Shown in pieces: positions 45,190 to 57,240 of a stretch of DNA of 64,000 nt. The notes beneath the pieces were generated by a model. The model ran no database searches and had not been told where the DNA came from. It worked only from the letters and a program-made list of their open reading frames with translations. Each line of letters opens with the position of its first letter. Positions within the stretch are counted from its first letter, which is position 1. The DNA comes from Artocarpus heterophyllus (Eukaryota; Streptophyta; Magnoliopsida; Rosales; Moraceae). The position numbers were made by a program, and so were the translations under genes. Where the stretch lies: the NCBI GenBank assembly GCA_025403435.1, contig CM046345.1, positions 17,912,809 to 17,976,808 of the forward strand, given 5' to 3'.

Positions 45190-46160
45190 CTTGGTTGATA
45201 GCTGCTATTTTACTATTTGGTTGGCACCCTTTCTGGCATTGTTGGAACCCAGGTGGATATCCATGGAGCTTGTAACACTTCTCAATGGTGTGTCCATGGA
45301 AGTTACAGTGAACGTAGAAAGGCCTATCTTTCTTTTGACCTTTATAACCCTCAATGATAGTGTTCTGAGCATTATAATTCTTCTATAATGTTTGGAATTA
45401 TCAATTTTGGCTGAAAATGCCAAACTGTTATAAGAATCATCACTGTGTTGAACACTAATCTTCCTCTGTCTCTTTTCTTGAAAAATCAGTGAGAACACCT
45501 TATTTATTGGTGGAAGAGGGTTCATTAATAATAATTGACCCCTCACTTGAGCAAAGGAGTCATTCAAGCCCATAAGAAAAGTCATGATATACTCCATTCG
45601 ATAGTACGAGTTGAGTTCTTTTACACCGTCGCAAGTGCACCTTCCATATGTATAAGTGGGCTTGAAATTGCTTAGCTCTTCCCATAAGCTCTTCAGCTTA
45701 GTGAAATAGACACTAACAGAGTTTTGGTCTTGATTATGATTCACAAGTTTACAATGCAACTAAAAAATCCTAGGTCTATTACTCTGCTGAAATCGATCCT
45801 TAAGATCAAGTCAAATCTCATATACAAATTCAGAAAAAATGACAGTAGCACAAATCTCCTTAGATACGGAGTTCAAGATCCACGAAATTATATCATTATC
45901 ATTCTGAATCCAAGAATTGAGGAGGTTCAAATCATTTCCTTCAGGCTTCTTGATGGAACCATCAATGAACCCTAGCTTGTTCATCACAGATAGAGCAATG
46001 GTCATAGCTCAGCTCCAAGAGGCGTAGTTATCTCTTGTGAGCTACTGTGAAAGTAGTGCAAGACCTAGACCATCTGAATGGTGAAGGAAATAAGGACTTG
46101 AAGGATCATCAATGGTAGATTTGACATTTGTGTTGACAGAATTCCACATCCTCGAGACTC
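45190..46160 (-). pseudogene. Copia-3 gag
   Basis: Minus strand: N-terminal copia gag motif Ser-Pro-Tyr-Phe-Leu-His-His-Ser-Asp (near 46090) and Met-Thr-Ile-Ala-Leu-Ser-Val-Met-Asn-Lys-Leu-Gly-Phe (near 46000). The UBN2-type core follows with Tyr-Phe-Thr-Lys-Leu-Lys-Ser-Leu-Trp-Glu-Glu-Leu (near 45690), then Phe-Leu-Met-Gly-Leu-Asn-Asp (near 45575). A CCHC-like end lies near 45290. Stops at about 45810 and 46020 and frame changes break it. Confidence 0.85.
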
Positions 46161-46267
46161 CATGAATGTCGAAGAAGAAACTCGAATCAAGAAGAAGAAC
46201 ATAAGAAAAAGAAACTCAAATCGAAAAGAGGAACAAAATCAAATCCAGATCAAGTAGCGAATAATCT

Positions 46268-46278
46268 CTCTGATACCA
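46268..46278 (-). promoter_or_regulatory. Primer binding site of copia-3
   Basis: TGGTATCAGAG on the minus strand, upstream of the minus-strand gag. Matches the initiator Met tRNA primer site. Confidence 0.8.
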
Positions 46279-46430
46279 TATTGAATCTGAACAAATAATG
46301 AGAAGAACAATGAAACAGAGGAGAAGTTGAGAAAATGAAGAATGAATTTCATTACTCTTTATCTGCTACAAGTCTGACTTATGTGCTCGAGTGTCCAGAG
46401 AAGTAAAAGAAGTAATTAACTTGCTAAACG

Positions 46431-47617
46431 GAAAACTAATTGTAAGCGTTGGCTTTCTCTCCTTTCTGACCCTCAATTTCAATTCATTCCCAGATTCAAT
46501 CAATATCATATGAATTCAAATTATTCCGAATCTTATTCTACCTACACGATTTTGTTTACATTGGCTTTCTCGTGCAGTGGTGGACCAACATGTCTTGTAT
46601 TTTCTGAGAACTCAAAGATTCTTCATGGTGGTTCTAATTATAGTTGTATTCACAAGTATGAGAGAAATACTTTCCTCAGCTCTCTTGAGATTTTAGCGTC
46701 ATCCTCAGACTTATTGTTAGCCTTTTTGCCTAACTATCAGTCTCCTCATCCAGGTCAACATAATTACTGCATCTATAATCCCCTTGCAAGGCAGTTTGTT
46801 GCTCTTCCCCCTCTCCATTCTCCGATCGGCGCTGCTTACATTTATGGATTTTTCTTTAATACGCAATCAAACACTTACAAGGTCTTGCTTATCGATGTTC
46901 TGTCTTGTAGTTTTCGTCTTGAGAACCAATTTTGATTTAATGCTTTTACTTTTTGTCCGGAGACCGGAAGATGAAGCCAATCAAACTTGTCGTGTCGGCG
47001 GAGATTGGCTCCTGATTTTGATTTTTGGGAGAAGACTTCTATTGGCGATGGCAATGGAATTTTGTACACCCAGTTAACTGCGGGTGAGGAGGAGGACATT
47101 CAAGGATTTGCTGGATTTGATCCCAGAGATGATCCATTACCACAATGCCGTTTCATTCACCTGCCCGTAGTTGATTTTGACCTTGAATGGCCGAAAGCTT
47201 CTGAACATGCATTCTCTGGAGTGGTCCGGGGCCACCTATGGCTGTCTCAGTTGCTTAAGATTGAATTTTGAAGGCCCGTTTGAGTTTGTTTTGAAAGTCT
47301 GAGAATTGAATTGTCATAAGAACAATCCTGAACAACATCAGTGGCTTTTGGTGCATTTGATAAAGTTGAGAATGAAGAGCAAGACAGATAGGATGTTTGT
47401 GGCCGCCTTCCATCCAAACAATAGGGATATTGTTTTCATCTTCTGCGACTTTGATCTTTACAAATACAAGATTAATGGACAAGACAAGCATGAAACAGTC
47501 GGACAATTTCTAAATCCTGAAGCTCAAAAGTTTCTGGCTGATGGGCTATACTTGTGGAACTTCCCTCTTGTGCATCATCCATGGCCTACATTAATTCCTA
47601 CACTTCCCTCCGTTTAA
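46431..47617 (+). pseudogene. F-box protein gene relic, 5' truncated and frameshifted
   Basis: The sequence opens with Cys-Lys-Arg-Trp-Leu-Ser-Leu-Leu-Ser-Asp-Pro, the end of a plant F-box domain, so the F-box start (Leu-Pro-x-x-Leu) has been lost at the junction with copia-3. The substrate-binding half continues with Tyr-Cys-Ile-Tyr-Asn-Pro-Leu-Ala-Arg-Gln-Phe-Val-Ala-Leu-Pro-Pro (near 46775), the typical F-box-associated motif. After about 46930 the frame changes (Phe-Trp-Glu-Lys-Thr-Ser; Ala-Phe-Ser-Gly-Val-Val-Arg-Gly-His near 47215). It changes again to reach the C-terminus (Phe-His-Pro-Asn-Asn-Arg-Asp-Ile-Val-Phe near 47415), which ends at TAA 47615-47617. Such proteins select substrates for SCF ubiquitin ligases. 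This copy is broken. Confidence 0.75.
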
Positions 47618-48040
47618 AAGCGCTCACCTTCAATATTTCTAAGTTAATTATGTTTTTTTTTTTTTTTTTTTAAATTTATTGTTTCTTGTACTTAGTTTAT
47701 CTTAAGTTATTTGTGATAATAAAGCCATCGGTGTCGCTATTTGATATTGGTTTATTTATAGCCCTTGTCTTGCTAATTGCTATTTGATATTTGCCTTGCA
47801 TTGTCGAAGTTCCTTTCTTATTTCTTTACTTTCTATATGTTAGAATGCTATCATATATATACGAGCTTAATAGACTTACAAATAACGAGGAAAAAAATCC
47901 AAAGCCATGCATCCTTAAACTGGCATAACAAAGCCACGATGAGATCACTGAAACAATTACAACTTACAAGAGCTAAACAGCGTGTTGTGTATGTATATGC
48001 ATTGTCAACATGACGAGGCCCGAAAAGATGACTAACAGGT
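47618..48040. other. Intergenic AT-rich sequence
   Basis: Includes a T run (47652-47671). No gene seen; it separates the F-box relic from the next host exons. Confidence 0.5.
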
Positions 48041-49711
48041 GAAACGGAAGACAACAAGCAACGTATTCAAGAACTAAACATGGCCAAACTCAGTGTGATG
48101 GGTGCGTGTGCTGGACTTTGAATTACAATGGTGTCGTTGGTTTGAAAAGCGATAAGCTATGCCGTCAATGCTCCAACTGTGAATTAAGGAAATGCCCTCC
48201 TAGTGAAGCTTACCCCCGCAGGAAAGCATTTCATGATTGTCTAGTTGCTTCTGCTTTGCAATCTGATCATATGCTTTTGCATGACAGAGGCGTTTACTTG
48301 GATTCTAATATTAAAGGTGGTCAGTCCGTGCCTGCGGAATACAATGCCTGGATGGAATTCTTCTTCTGGTTCTCAGCTTCTGGCTACCACAGGTGATTTC
48401 TATCTACTATACATGCTCTTGTCACAAAAAGGAATGCAAAAGGAAAAAAAATCAGAGGTAATTTATTTTCATGAAGAACAAAAAACTCGGCCGAAAATAT
48501 GAAATTCCACGGTGATTTGAAATCAAGAAAAGGATGTAAATGAAAAAGGATGATTCCCTGTAAACAAACATCGTATGCTGATCCAAGAATGTGATGCATT
48601 TCGACCCCTACATCATTTTTGTTTTTTTCTTTTTAACTAACTAATTAATTTATGAGAATTATTTTGGCCGGATGTTCTTGCGTTATGCGTAGGAATGAGT
48701 CCAGTTGTCATGGTAGACTATGGGGAAAGAACGCCTGAGCTACAAGAATGACTTTGTGCTCTTATGAAATCTATTCAACAGGTATTCTTCTTTAAATTTA
48801 ATTTAATTTAATTTGTTGACAAAGATTTTACCACACATAGCCACTTCATTTTCTGTCAGACAAATATTATTTGTAAAGTTTCTGCTTATGCTAACTCTGT
48901 GGTTTGTACCAGCTATTAGTAGATAATAAAGCAATATATGTGTATATATTTATATTTATGTATATATAGCCTTTACAACTTCCAAAATATGAGCGTTCTA
49001 AGTCACTTGTATGTAATTTATTGAGTTTTCCTGGTTAAATTTCAACAAGTATTTTTGCAGTTCAAGTGGACCATTGACATGATTTGCCTAGGTGGAATTT
49101 GTATCTAATGAAATTCGTGACAACCTTGTTATGTCTTACAATTATCTTGTCAAATTTTCCTTCAATTATGGAGAAGGGACTAGTTGTGCAACAACAAACA
49201 AACTGTCATATGTTGTGGAAGAAGTGTAGGAGTCATGCATTTTTGAGCAGAGTAATGATCATAGGAGATGTGATTTATTTATTACACGTTAGAGGACTTG
49301 CATGTCATGTCCAGTCAAGCTTGAACCCTGATCGTCAACTTCTCTTTGTGGACCTTGAACCGGATGCTCCGAAACAATGGACGTGCTCCTTTTTCCTTTT
49401 TTTGTGAAGGTTCTCTTTTCCTTTTGCCCAGATGATAACACAGCCAGAGAAAACCCCCTTGAGGATGCAGCTTGATAACACACCCAGAGAAAACCCCATT
49501 GAGGATGCAGCTTGTATTAGTTCTAAAGTTTCTCTTTGTTATCTCCCTTGGAGGGGACGACAAATCATTCTTCTTCAAGTGACAGGACCGATAGCATGGT
49601 TGATGCTAAATCTCCTGTCACTGATGGTACAACTTCAGAACAATCCTCTGAATTTATTAATCTCGATGGCTGCTTGCAAGAGACTGAAGTTACTGTGCCA
49701 ACTTTAAACAG
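48041..49711 (+). pseudogene. Unrecognised multi-exon host gene, probably damaged
   Basis: I do not recognise this gene. Exon A (about 48041-48392) is Cys-rich (Cys-Asp-Gly-Cys-Val-Cys-Trp; Cys-Arg-Gln-Cys-Ser-Asn-Cys; later Tyr-Asn-Ala-Trp-Met-Glu-Phe-Phe-Phe-Trp) and ends at a GT donor. Exon B (48693-48781) encodes Val-Val-Met-Val-Asp-Tyr-Gly-Glu-Arg-Thr-Pro-Glu-Leu-Gln-Glu followed by a stop, then donor CAG|GT. Exon C (from 49061, after TTTTTGCAG) has Leu-Leu-Phe-Val-Asp-Leu-Glu-Pro-Asp-Ala-Pro-Lys near 49350. Exon D (49432-49711) follows TTTTGCCCAG, carries a 40-bp tandem duplication, is Ser/Thr/Asp-rich and ends CAG|GT. In-frame stops and frame changes suggest a pseudogene. Metal binding by the Cys pairs is only a possibility. 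Confidence 0.45.
49434..49513. repeat. 40-bp tandem duplication in exon D
   Basis: Two adjacent copies, GATAACACAGCCAGAG...GATGCAGCTT at 49434-49473 and GATAACACACCCAGAG...GATGCAGCTT at 49474-49513, differing at two positions. Forty bases is not a multiple of three, so the duplication shifts frame. Confidence 0.9.
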
Positions 49712-51474
49712 GTATTTTCTCATCATGCCATTCTTCTACTTGATTATTAAAAAAATGCATACTTGTAGATAGTATATGATATTGGAACAACTACTTTCCA
49801 TAGCTAGTAGAAAAATAGAGGACTTTATTCTGAATAAAAAATTGTCACATTAAAGCATGGTGTATCCAACACTTCTTGGTTGTTCCTAGGGGTGTTTCTT
49901 GGTAATCCCCGAAAGAATGGATAGCAAGGGATATTTCTTTGTGAGGAATCTGTAATAGATTGATAATCATTTCGAAATAGTTGCCTTGAACTTGTTGTCA
50001 CTGTAAAGTTGAGGGAGGGAGAAAGGAAAAAAAGAAGAAGAAGATATAAATCAAACGTTACCTTCAACAACTCTCCATAGACAGACAAAAGACACACTCC
50101 GGTTTAATGAAGACACACTCCGGTTTAGTAATTTCTTGTTTTAACATATGCCATAAATACATTTGAATGATTATTTTGTTTTCCACTTGAGAAGTAGGGT
50201 TGTTATATTACTTTAAAGGGTAATATAAATGGACCGTCATTATTATTTTGCAACAAATTTTGTTAATATTGAGGTCAAATTTCGTATCTTATCTTCCACC
50301 GTGTATTCTCTGAAAACAAATGACTAGTGTTTGGTAATTGTTATCTGAGAATAATTTCCGGAGAACAAAATCAAGGAATTGAGAGTTTCCTCAATCGGTG
50401 CTTCCTTTGCCAAAACAAAGCTTTGGTTTCATCCATACTGTGATCATCAGGCCAGAATTAATAGAGATAACCAATTCTGTCCTATTTTGAAGGCAAAAAT
50501 AAAAATTAATTTGTCAAATAGACCTTTGACTTGAGACTGCACCAGATTTGGGTTGAGGAGTCGCAATTCACCAACCTCATGAGCACGCCATTTAAATTTG
50601 AGGAAATGACTCTTATATTTTGTGAATAATGAAGTAGGAAAAAAAAGGGGAAAAAATCTAAACCATTAACATTGATGAAGTTGAATCTCAATCCATTAAT
50701 TGTGAAGCTGTGCAAAATTATAATGACATTTATATAATCTGATCATACAGGTTGCTAGTGTAACAAATCACTACTACTAACCATTGGAAATTAAGCTAGT
50801 GTAACTAATTAAGCTACGTACAGTCATAATTCTAACAAAGAGGTAATTTCATAGCCTTACGCTCTAGTCGTAATTTTTCTCGCAATTTAATTTTCTTTCA
50901 TAGCATGTTTGAGAGTCATAATTTAAATCAATTTCCTCACATTGTTTTCTTTCACAAAATTTGAATTGAAACAGTAGTTTTAGTTCAAAATGTTGGTTCA
51001 AACTGAGTTTTTAAACACTTTATTAAAAATTGCAACATTATCATTTGAATTTGATTCACTTACGTTTTAATTTCAACTCTTGCACACTTAGTGGGAGAAA
51101 AAATGAGGAAGAACAAAGATTTCCTTACTTATAATTAATATATTAATAAAAAATAGGAAAAATTAGGCAAATAACTTACTTTTGACAACCTTTTTAAATA
51201 AATGGTTGAATATTTCAAAATTAGAGAAATGACTGAACTTTTAAAAATTAAGAAAATGGCTATTTTTTAATAGCAGTATATCATTAATAAATATTGGTAT
51301 ACCATTGATGTACATTATTGATTAACATTAGTACATTACTTATTAACTATAATTTGCTAACAAATTGGTTTATCATTAATCTACCAATAATTTATTTTCA
51401 AGAAACCGATAAATTATGAAGAGAATAACCACCAAATTAATTAATGTTAAGCTACAAATCAGCACATCATTGTT
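49712..51474. other. Intergenic AT-rich sequence with a 21-bp tandem repeat
   Basis: No gene supported. At 50090-50131 two adjacent 21-bp copies start AGACACACTCCGGTTTA. The stretch ends at TGTT before a CACTA terminus. Confidence 0.6.
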
Positions 51475-52365
51475 CACTACAAGAAAAGAGGTTTTTAGAG
51501 ACGAGTAAAAGGTCGTCACTGAAAAAACAACAACTCATCGCTAATATGTCGTCACTAAAAACTTTTTAGCAACGACACACAATTTTTGTTAGGTTTTTTT
51601 GAATGAACTTTTAGTGACAACAATTTAAAAATTATTGTTGCTAAAAGTTTAAATTTTTTCAAAATTTAAATTTGAATTTTTTGTTTTAGCAATGACAACT
51701 TTTCATAAAAACCTCGTCGCTAAAGGTTTTTTTTAATATTTTTTAAATTTCTTTTAAATATTTATTTTTAATTTTTTTTATTTATTTTTGGTTTTTGAAA
51801 AGGTATTTTGTTTTAATAAATTAAGTGACTAATTTATGAGTTTTGTCTCGAGAGGTTTTATTTTTGCAATGCATTAGGTATACATATCCAAACATAGGGT
51901 AATTGTCAATAAATATGACAAAGTAATCATATCCGCCAAGTGCCAGGATGTTCATGGGAACACAAACATCACTATATATGAGTTCTAAAACTTCATCAGC
52001 CCAATTACCCTTAGACCCAAAAGGTTCTTGGTTATTTTGCCTTTCAAACAAGATTCATATAGTTGTAAAGTTTCTACTTCTAAAAAACTTAAAAGCTCGT
52101 CCATGACCATCCTTTGTAACCTAAATTGATAATTGAATATGAACTACAAAAATTCTATTAATTAAGGTAACAAAATACAAATAAAACATTAAATCAAGTA
52201 AATATAGTCTTTTTAAAACACACATCATGTTTAATCTCCAAAGTTTTGCGCCTCCTCATCTTCTTCATCATCTATAGGAGGAGCAATTCGCCTCATTGTA
52301 GCAGCCATGTCATAGTTCGTTTTGTAAATTTGCATGAGCTAGTGCTGATCCCTTGGAGGAAGTTG
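51475..52365 (-). mobile_element. CACTA element remnant, second family, 3' end
   Basis: The left end reads CACTACAAGAAAAGAGG, a standard CACTA terminus, followed by about 260 bp of AT-rich DNA with repeated CGTCGCTAA/TTAGCAACGAC-type subterminal words. To the right, on the minus strand, a short frame ending at 52231-52233 reads Met-Arg-Arg-Ile-Ala-Pro-Pro-Ile-Asp-Asp-Glu-Glu-Asp-Glu-Glu, an acidic tail like those at the C-terminus of plant CACTA proteins. The other terminus was not found. A copia scrap is embedded at about 51820-52090. Confidence 0.55.
51821..52090 (-). pseudogene. Copia integrase scrap inside the CACTA remnant
   Basis: The minus-strand frame contains Glu-Pro-Phe-Gly-Ser-Lys-Gly-Asn-Trp-Ala-Asp, Tyr-Ser-Asp-Val-Cys-Val-Pro-Met-Asn and Phe-Ile-Asp-Asn-Tyr. 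It matches the pre-integrase/integrase junction of copia-2 (38960-39100). No LTRs or other domains adjoin it. Confidence 0.75.
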
Positions 52366-53050
52366 TGCATTTATGACGCCTGCATTTGTGACAAGACGGT
52401 GATGCCTAGGTAGTCTCCATTGTCCAAGGATTCGTTAGCTTGATGGGTCTTGATCCTTGACGTATGTGGATCGCAATCTTGTGTGGTTGTGAGTGATATT
52501 TCCTAGTGGGCTCGCGACGAAGGTTGCAGCAGTGGTGGTGATGGGCAGGCTAAGTGCGATGAGGATGGGGCTCAACGGCACTGGGGTGTTAAGTGAGGCT
52601 GGGCTAGACGCAATCTTTCACAGTAGGGGCACAGGGGGCGTGAATGCCAATAGGGTTTAGGGGAGGTTTGGAAGGGGCTATAAGGTATAGGGGTGGGGAT
52701 GCTTGGGCGCGAAGGGGAGTTTCCAGTATGGGAGAGGGGCAGTGGGCAGGGGTGTTGGTTTAGAGGATTTTGGGTTTTTTTTTTTTTTGTTTTTTGTTTC
52801 TTTTGTTTTACTTTTTTTGAAATTTTTTGGGTAAAAATCAAACAATGGTTGTGATTTAGTGTTTTTAAATCAATAGTTATGATTTACTCTTAATTTTTTA
52901 ATGTATAAATTATTTTAAAGGGTATTTTAGTAATTTTAATTAAAGAAATGATCCAACAATTTTTAACTGTCAAAATTAACAGTTTGACCATAGTCCCTTA
53001 GCAATTAAAATAAAAGGTTGAGAAGCAAAATCATACTTTCGTGGAAGGTT
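52366..53050. other. GC-rich block of unknown origin
   Basis: 52440-52760 is clearly richer in G (plus strand) than its surroundings. On the minus strand it gives a Pro/Ser-rich frame (52572-52841) that looks non-conserved. It may be part of the CACTA element (leader or captured DNA). No function is assigned. Confidence 0.35.
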
Positions 53051-56000
53051 GAAAACGTGCATGATGATTTACCCCAAAGTTTAATTCATACAAAAAGAGA
53101 AAAAGACAAAGAACTCATTTACAAAAAGAGAACAAGATAGAGAAGGAAACTCATTTGTCAAACTTTTACAAAGTCAGACATTATAATATATTTTACGTCA
53201 TCCTAGAATTGTTAAAGTAATACGCTTTATTTCATGATTATATTTGAGTAACTCTTCTTATCTCATCTAAGCATGTTTCTATACACATGATATAGAGATT
53301 TTTCTTTCCTCCCTTGACAATAAGAAAAATGAGTTATATATATATGTATCGGTTCAATGGAAGTGAATATATAGATGTGTATGTGTTGATAAGTTCTTAT
53401 TGCACCCCCTAAGTAATTGTTTTAAAGATTATATGATGTTGTCTTGTTATTGTTGTATTTTCAATACAATGGTCTTTTGCATGCAATTGTTAGTATTAAC
53501 TTTACAACCACTACCAAATATTATGGTGTAAAGTTTGATAAATATTTTCTGTGTTATTTTTGTTTTAATATATCTTAATTAATGAGTTTTATTTTTTGGC
53601 TATTTTTTATTGGAAATATTATTATCCTTGTGTTATTGAATCGGTTTCTACTCTCTAGAATTCAAGATAAATAGAATCATATAATTTATAGATAGAATAT
53701 TAATTAAAATTCAATACACTATAATTATGTAAGTTACAAGTTTTGTTTGTTTAATTATGGGTGTAGTAACGTTTTTAACATGCAATTATACCAATTAATT
53801 CTAAATGGCTATTAATCATGTCCATAAACATAGTAATAGCAAGATCATAAAAAATAATAATGTTGTCTTTTATTATTAAAACTCTTCATATAAAAAGACT
53901 AATTATCTAATTAATTTATCCATATTTCAAGAATTGAATATCGCACCATTTATTAGTATAACTTGGTCATGTTTAAAATTACATCAACATGGATTTTTAT
54001 TGTGGCATATATATTTGAGCCAATAATAATTTTGTTTAGTTGGCTATATGGCACTACACATTCCATGAACTATTGTAATTTTGCGCACTCACGATGAGAT
54101 AGTAAAAGATAAATAATTATAAATGTTGTTTATATCCTTATCTTGCAATATGAAAAAAAAGCCATTAACTTTTCCCAATTATATTGCATATTCCTTAAAG
54201 TGGATTTTGCATATTTGTGATGGCTATAAGGGACTTTAAAGATTTCCCAACTGTCTAATTGACTTTAAAGATTTCCCAACTTTCTAATTTTTTTATGAAA
54301 ACGATAAAATAAGCATTGAGAGCATGAAATTATAAGAAAATCAAAAAGTTTGTAATATTGTTCCTATGAATAATCAAAATTAGTCACTTGGTATGTGACA
54401 AAAAAAGGCTTTGGTATGTGCTTGGTGTATGTCTAAATGCCAATATCAGGGCAAAATCAAGTGAGAAATTTACATCTGTTTGTTATAAGAATATTATTAT
54501 GATATATGAAAAAGTTATAGTGGTACCTCCATGAAGGACATACCTATAGAGCATTCAAAATATAAATGTCATCTTATAAAGCTTAAATAGAGAAAAAAGC
54601 TAGAGAAAGAGTTGAGCTATTGATTGTCTCCTTTCTATTTGATCCAAGTTTATTAAATCGAGTACAATGTGATATTATGATATAAAGCATCCACCAATTT
54701 GAAAAAGTCACATATAATCACCAAAAGTGGACATGTGACAAGAAAGAAAAATTAAGAGGCTTGCGAGACAAAATTTATAGAAAGATCATATACATGCAAT
54801 ACATTGAAGTAATAATGGTATGTTATTATTACATAGCCTAGTTATTAATAAGAAATTGATTATGATATTTAATTTTGTTGGATACACGAATTAAATGTTT
54901 GTTATTGATGATGTAAATTCCCATAGTATTGTCATTATATTGATAAAAAGAAAAAATAATTGTAGTAGCTATAAAAGATATGAAATGTCTCTACATTATA
55001 TTTGATTGTATGTACAAAGAGACATACATGAGGGTATATGTTATTACTTATATGGATATATTGGAAACTTATTTCCACTTTCTCTTCGAAGTTGTAATAA
55101 GACAACTATGAAAAACTGTTATGACTAACTAAAAGTTCACTAACCCAAAAGGCATATTGGATATGAACATATGTATTTTGAAAATCCCTACAGATAATAT
55201 TGTTTGGAAAAATATTCCCACCGTCAGGGAGAGGGAATTTGTAGTTGGATATTATTGATCCTTACACAGATTGATTGATTGAGCATTGCAATATAGTACA
55301 AAATTGTAATTTAATATGATAAAAAAGTGATTGAATCACTTCTCAAATTACTAATTTAATAGCTTGGCTTGAGGTCTCTAAATGACAATTTGTTATCTTC
55401 TGAGTTTAAGATATACATGAAGCATTGAAGACTTGTTTGGTCTAAAGTACCGCACTTATTAGAAGAGAGAGAAACTTATAAACATGTTGGTATTATGAAA
55501 GGACCATATTCTTAAAGAGGATATACTCAGAAAAAGGTTATTAACATGACAATTTGATATATTTGTTCAAGATCAAACTTCTTGAAGTCATTGAGCTCTT
55601 GAAGTAGTTCAAAAGGTATAACTAAAATTTAGAAATAGTAAAGAAAAGAGGGAGATCTCAATAACTCATGTCAATATAAAAATAAAGTTAAATTGCAATA
55701 AAAGTTATTGTTGACAATTACAAAAAGCATGAATTATTAGTATATTGAAAAGAAAGTGAGGATCTTGAAAAATATTTTAAATCCATCGAAAGTGATTGAC
55801 GTAAGAAAATAGCCTATAAGTAAAAGACGCAAAGTCTAGGCAAATATATAAGCTAGTGCAAAGTATGGTGGACTAATAGTTTGAAATATTTTAAATTAAA
55901 GCTAGTAGGATGGAAATGAATATTCATAGGAAATAATGCATATGAAAATGTATAAAGTTATAAAATAAATTTTGAATTATAACAATAAGTTTTTGTAGAA

Positions 56001-56129
56001 TACTTAAAAAATATGAGTAATGGTACTTATATACGATGGATAACCAAATATATTTTAATAGCAAAATATATATAATAACTTCATCTATATCTAAAAAACA
56101 TGTTGTAATAATCTATTGAAAGTTATAAA
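53051..56129. other. AT-rich DNA, probably decayed retroelement sequence
   Basis: No open frame with a motif. A 29-bp tandem duplication beginning GACTTTAAAGATTTCCCAA lies at 54232-54260 and 54261-54289. Because readable copia RT traces begin at about 56130 in the same direction, the right part may be the degraded upstream of that copy. Confidence 0.4.
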
Positions 56130-57240
56130 AAGTCTTAAAGGGGCTTCAAAAGTTTAAAAGATATATGTTGAAATTACGCTTTATTAAGGTCACAAAAATC
56201 TTTATGTAAATAAATACAATCCAAATATGAATGGTATAAAGAATGGTATAAATAAATATTGTACAACAATTATTTGTACATCAACTCACCATTATTTTTT
56301 ATGATATAAAGAATGGAAGTGGTAGAAAATTAATATTTTCATTGCTTTATAATGAGCTCAAACATACTGGATTTGCTATTATTTGTAAAAATTCATGATC
56401 ATAAAAGAAATTTAAGAAGACATATCTCATAGAAGATAGTTTATTCAAACCTGAAAATTGAGATTTGCTTAAAAGAATGCTTATCCATAACTTCTCTTAC
56501 ATATAAGAAAATTATCCTAAAGAACTTTCAGGGATGCATGTTTTTATTATTTGTTTGATGATTATATATTTTAAGGATATGCCAAAATAATTCTCCATCT
56601 TAAATTTTTATATAGTGTTTTGTATACTTTCTTAGTATTTAAATTTAGTATATTATAGTATGAAATATTATCTGAATAATAAAGTAGAATAACAAGAATT
56701 TGGCTATATGGTGCACAATATTTTATACTCACTTGGAGACGAGTTGATGTACAAATAATTGTTGTACCATTGTTCTATCAATTAGAAAATAAATATGGGT
56801 AATGTATACCCATAAAAATAGCCAATACTTTTATGAAGTTCTTTATGACAAACAAGCTCCTAAAGAGCAATGGTTGAAATATTAGCAAAAGTGCTATGTG
56901 TAACAAGTTCAGATAGTCGATTGTAAATATCTTGAATTTTTTTACAATAATATGCATCAACTCAATTATTTTCTATCAAGTCAATTGTTATTGATAGAAC
57001 CATGATAGCAGTACAAGGGAGACAGAAATACACATTGTACTCTTTTTCCCCTGGTTAAGGTTTTTTTTTTTTTTTTTTTCTATTGGGTTTTCCTGACAAG
57101 ATTTTTAATGAGGCAGTTTACAACCTATAATAAGAATGATGTACTCTTTTTCCCTCACTAGAATTTTTGTCTTATGGGGTTTTATCTAGTAAGGTTTTAA
57201 TTAGGCACATTCTAAAGTGTTGAACATCTAATAGAGTTTT
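56130..57240 (+). mobile_element. Highly decayed copy of the copia-1 family (copy A)
   Basis: 56130-56245 aligns with the RT region 2860-2980 of copia-1 (shared words CTTAAAGG, ATCTTT, GGTATAA in the same order). About 56820-57019 resembles the RNase H end, and 57019-57215 repeats the tail motif (GTACTCTTTTTCCCC, ATTGGGTTTTCC, TTTTTAATGAGGCA) twice. No frame is open. An inverted-repeat element (56261-56767) is inserted in it. Confidence 0.6.
56261..56767. mobile_element. MITE-like element with perfect 27-bp terminal inverted repeats (507 bp)
   Basis: GTACAACAATTATTTGTACA plus TCAACTC at 56261-56287 is the exact reverse complement of 56741-56767. The interior is AT-rich and non-coding. No clear TSD is seen next to the repeats (flanks AATATT and CATTGT), so the superfamily is open. 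Confidence 0.7.

Larger units (their letters stand above)
43794..46282 (-). mobile_element. Ty1/copia 5' half (copia-3), truncated
   Basis: On the minus strand: primer site (46268-46278), gag, zinc-finger region, protease, pre-integrase and integrase, ending abruptly at the CACTA fragment. RT, RNase H and 3' LTR are missing. The 5' LTR should lie to the right of 46282, but only an unresolved remnant of up to about 140 bp separates it from the F-box relic. Confidence 0.85.

Noticed and set aside
33300..46430. LTR at 33300 and copia-3 (43794-46282) as the two ends of one element
   Set aside because: Both are on the minus strand, but the sequence right of 46282 where the copia-3 5' LTR should be does not match the LTR at 33300-33716.
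52572..52841. Pro/Ser-rich minus-strand protein
   Set aside because: Low complexity from a G-rich DNA block with no homologous motif; kept only as a compositional feature.
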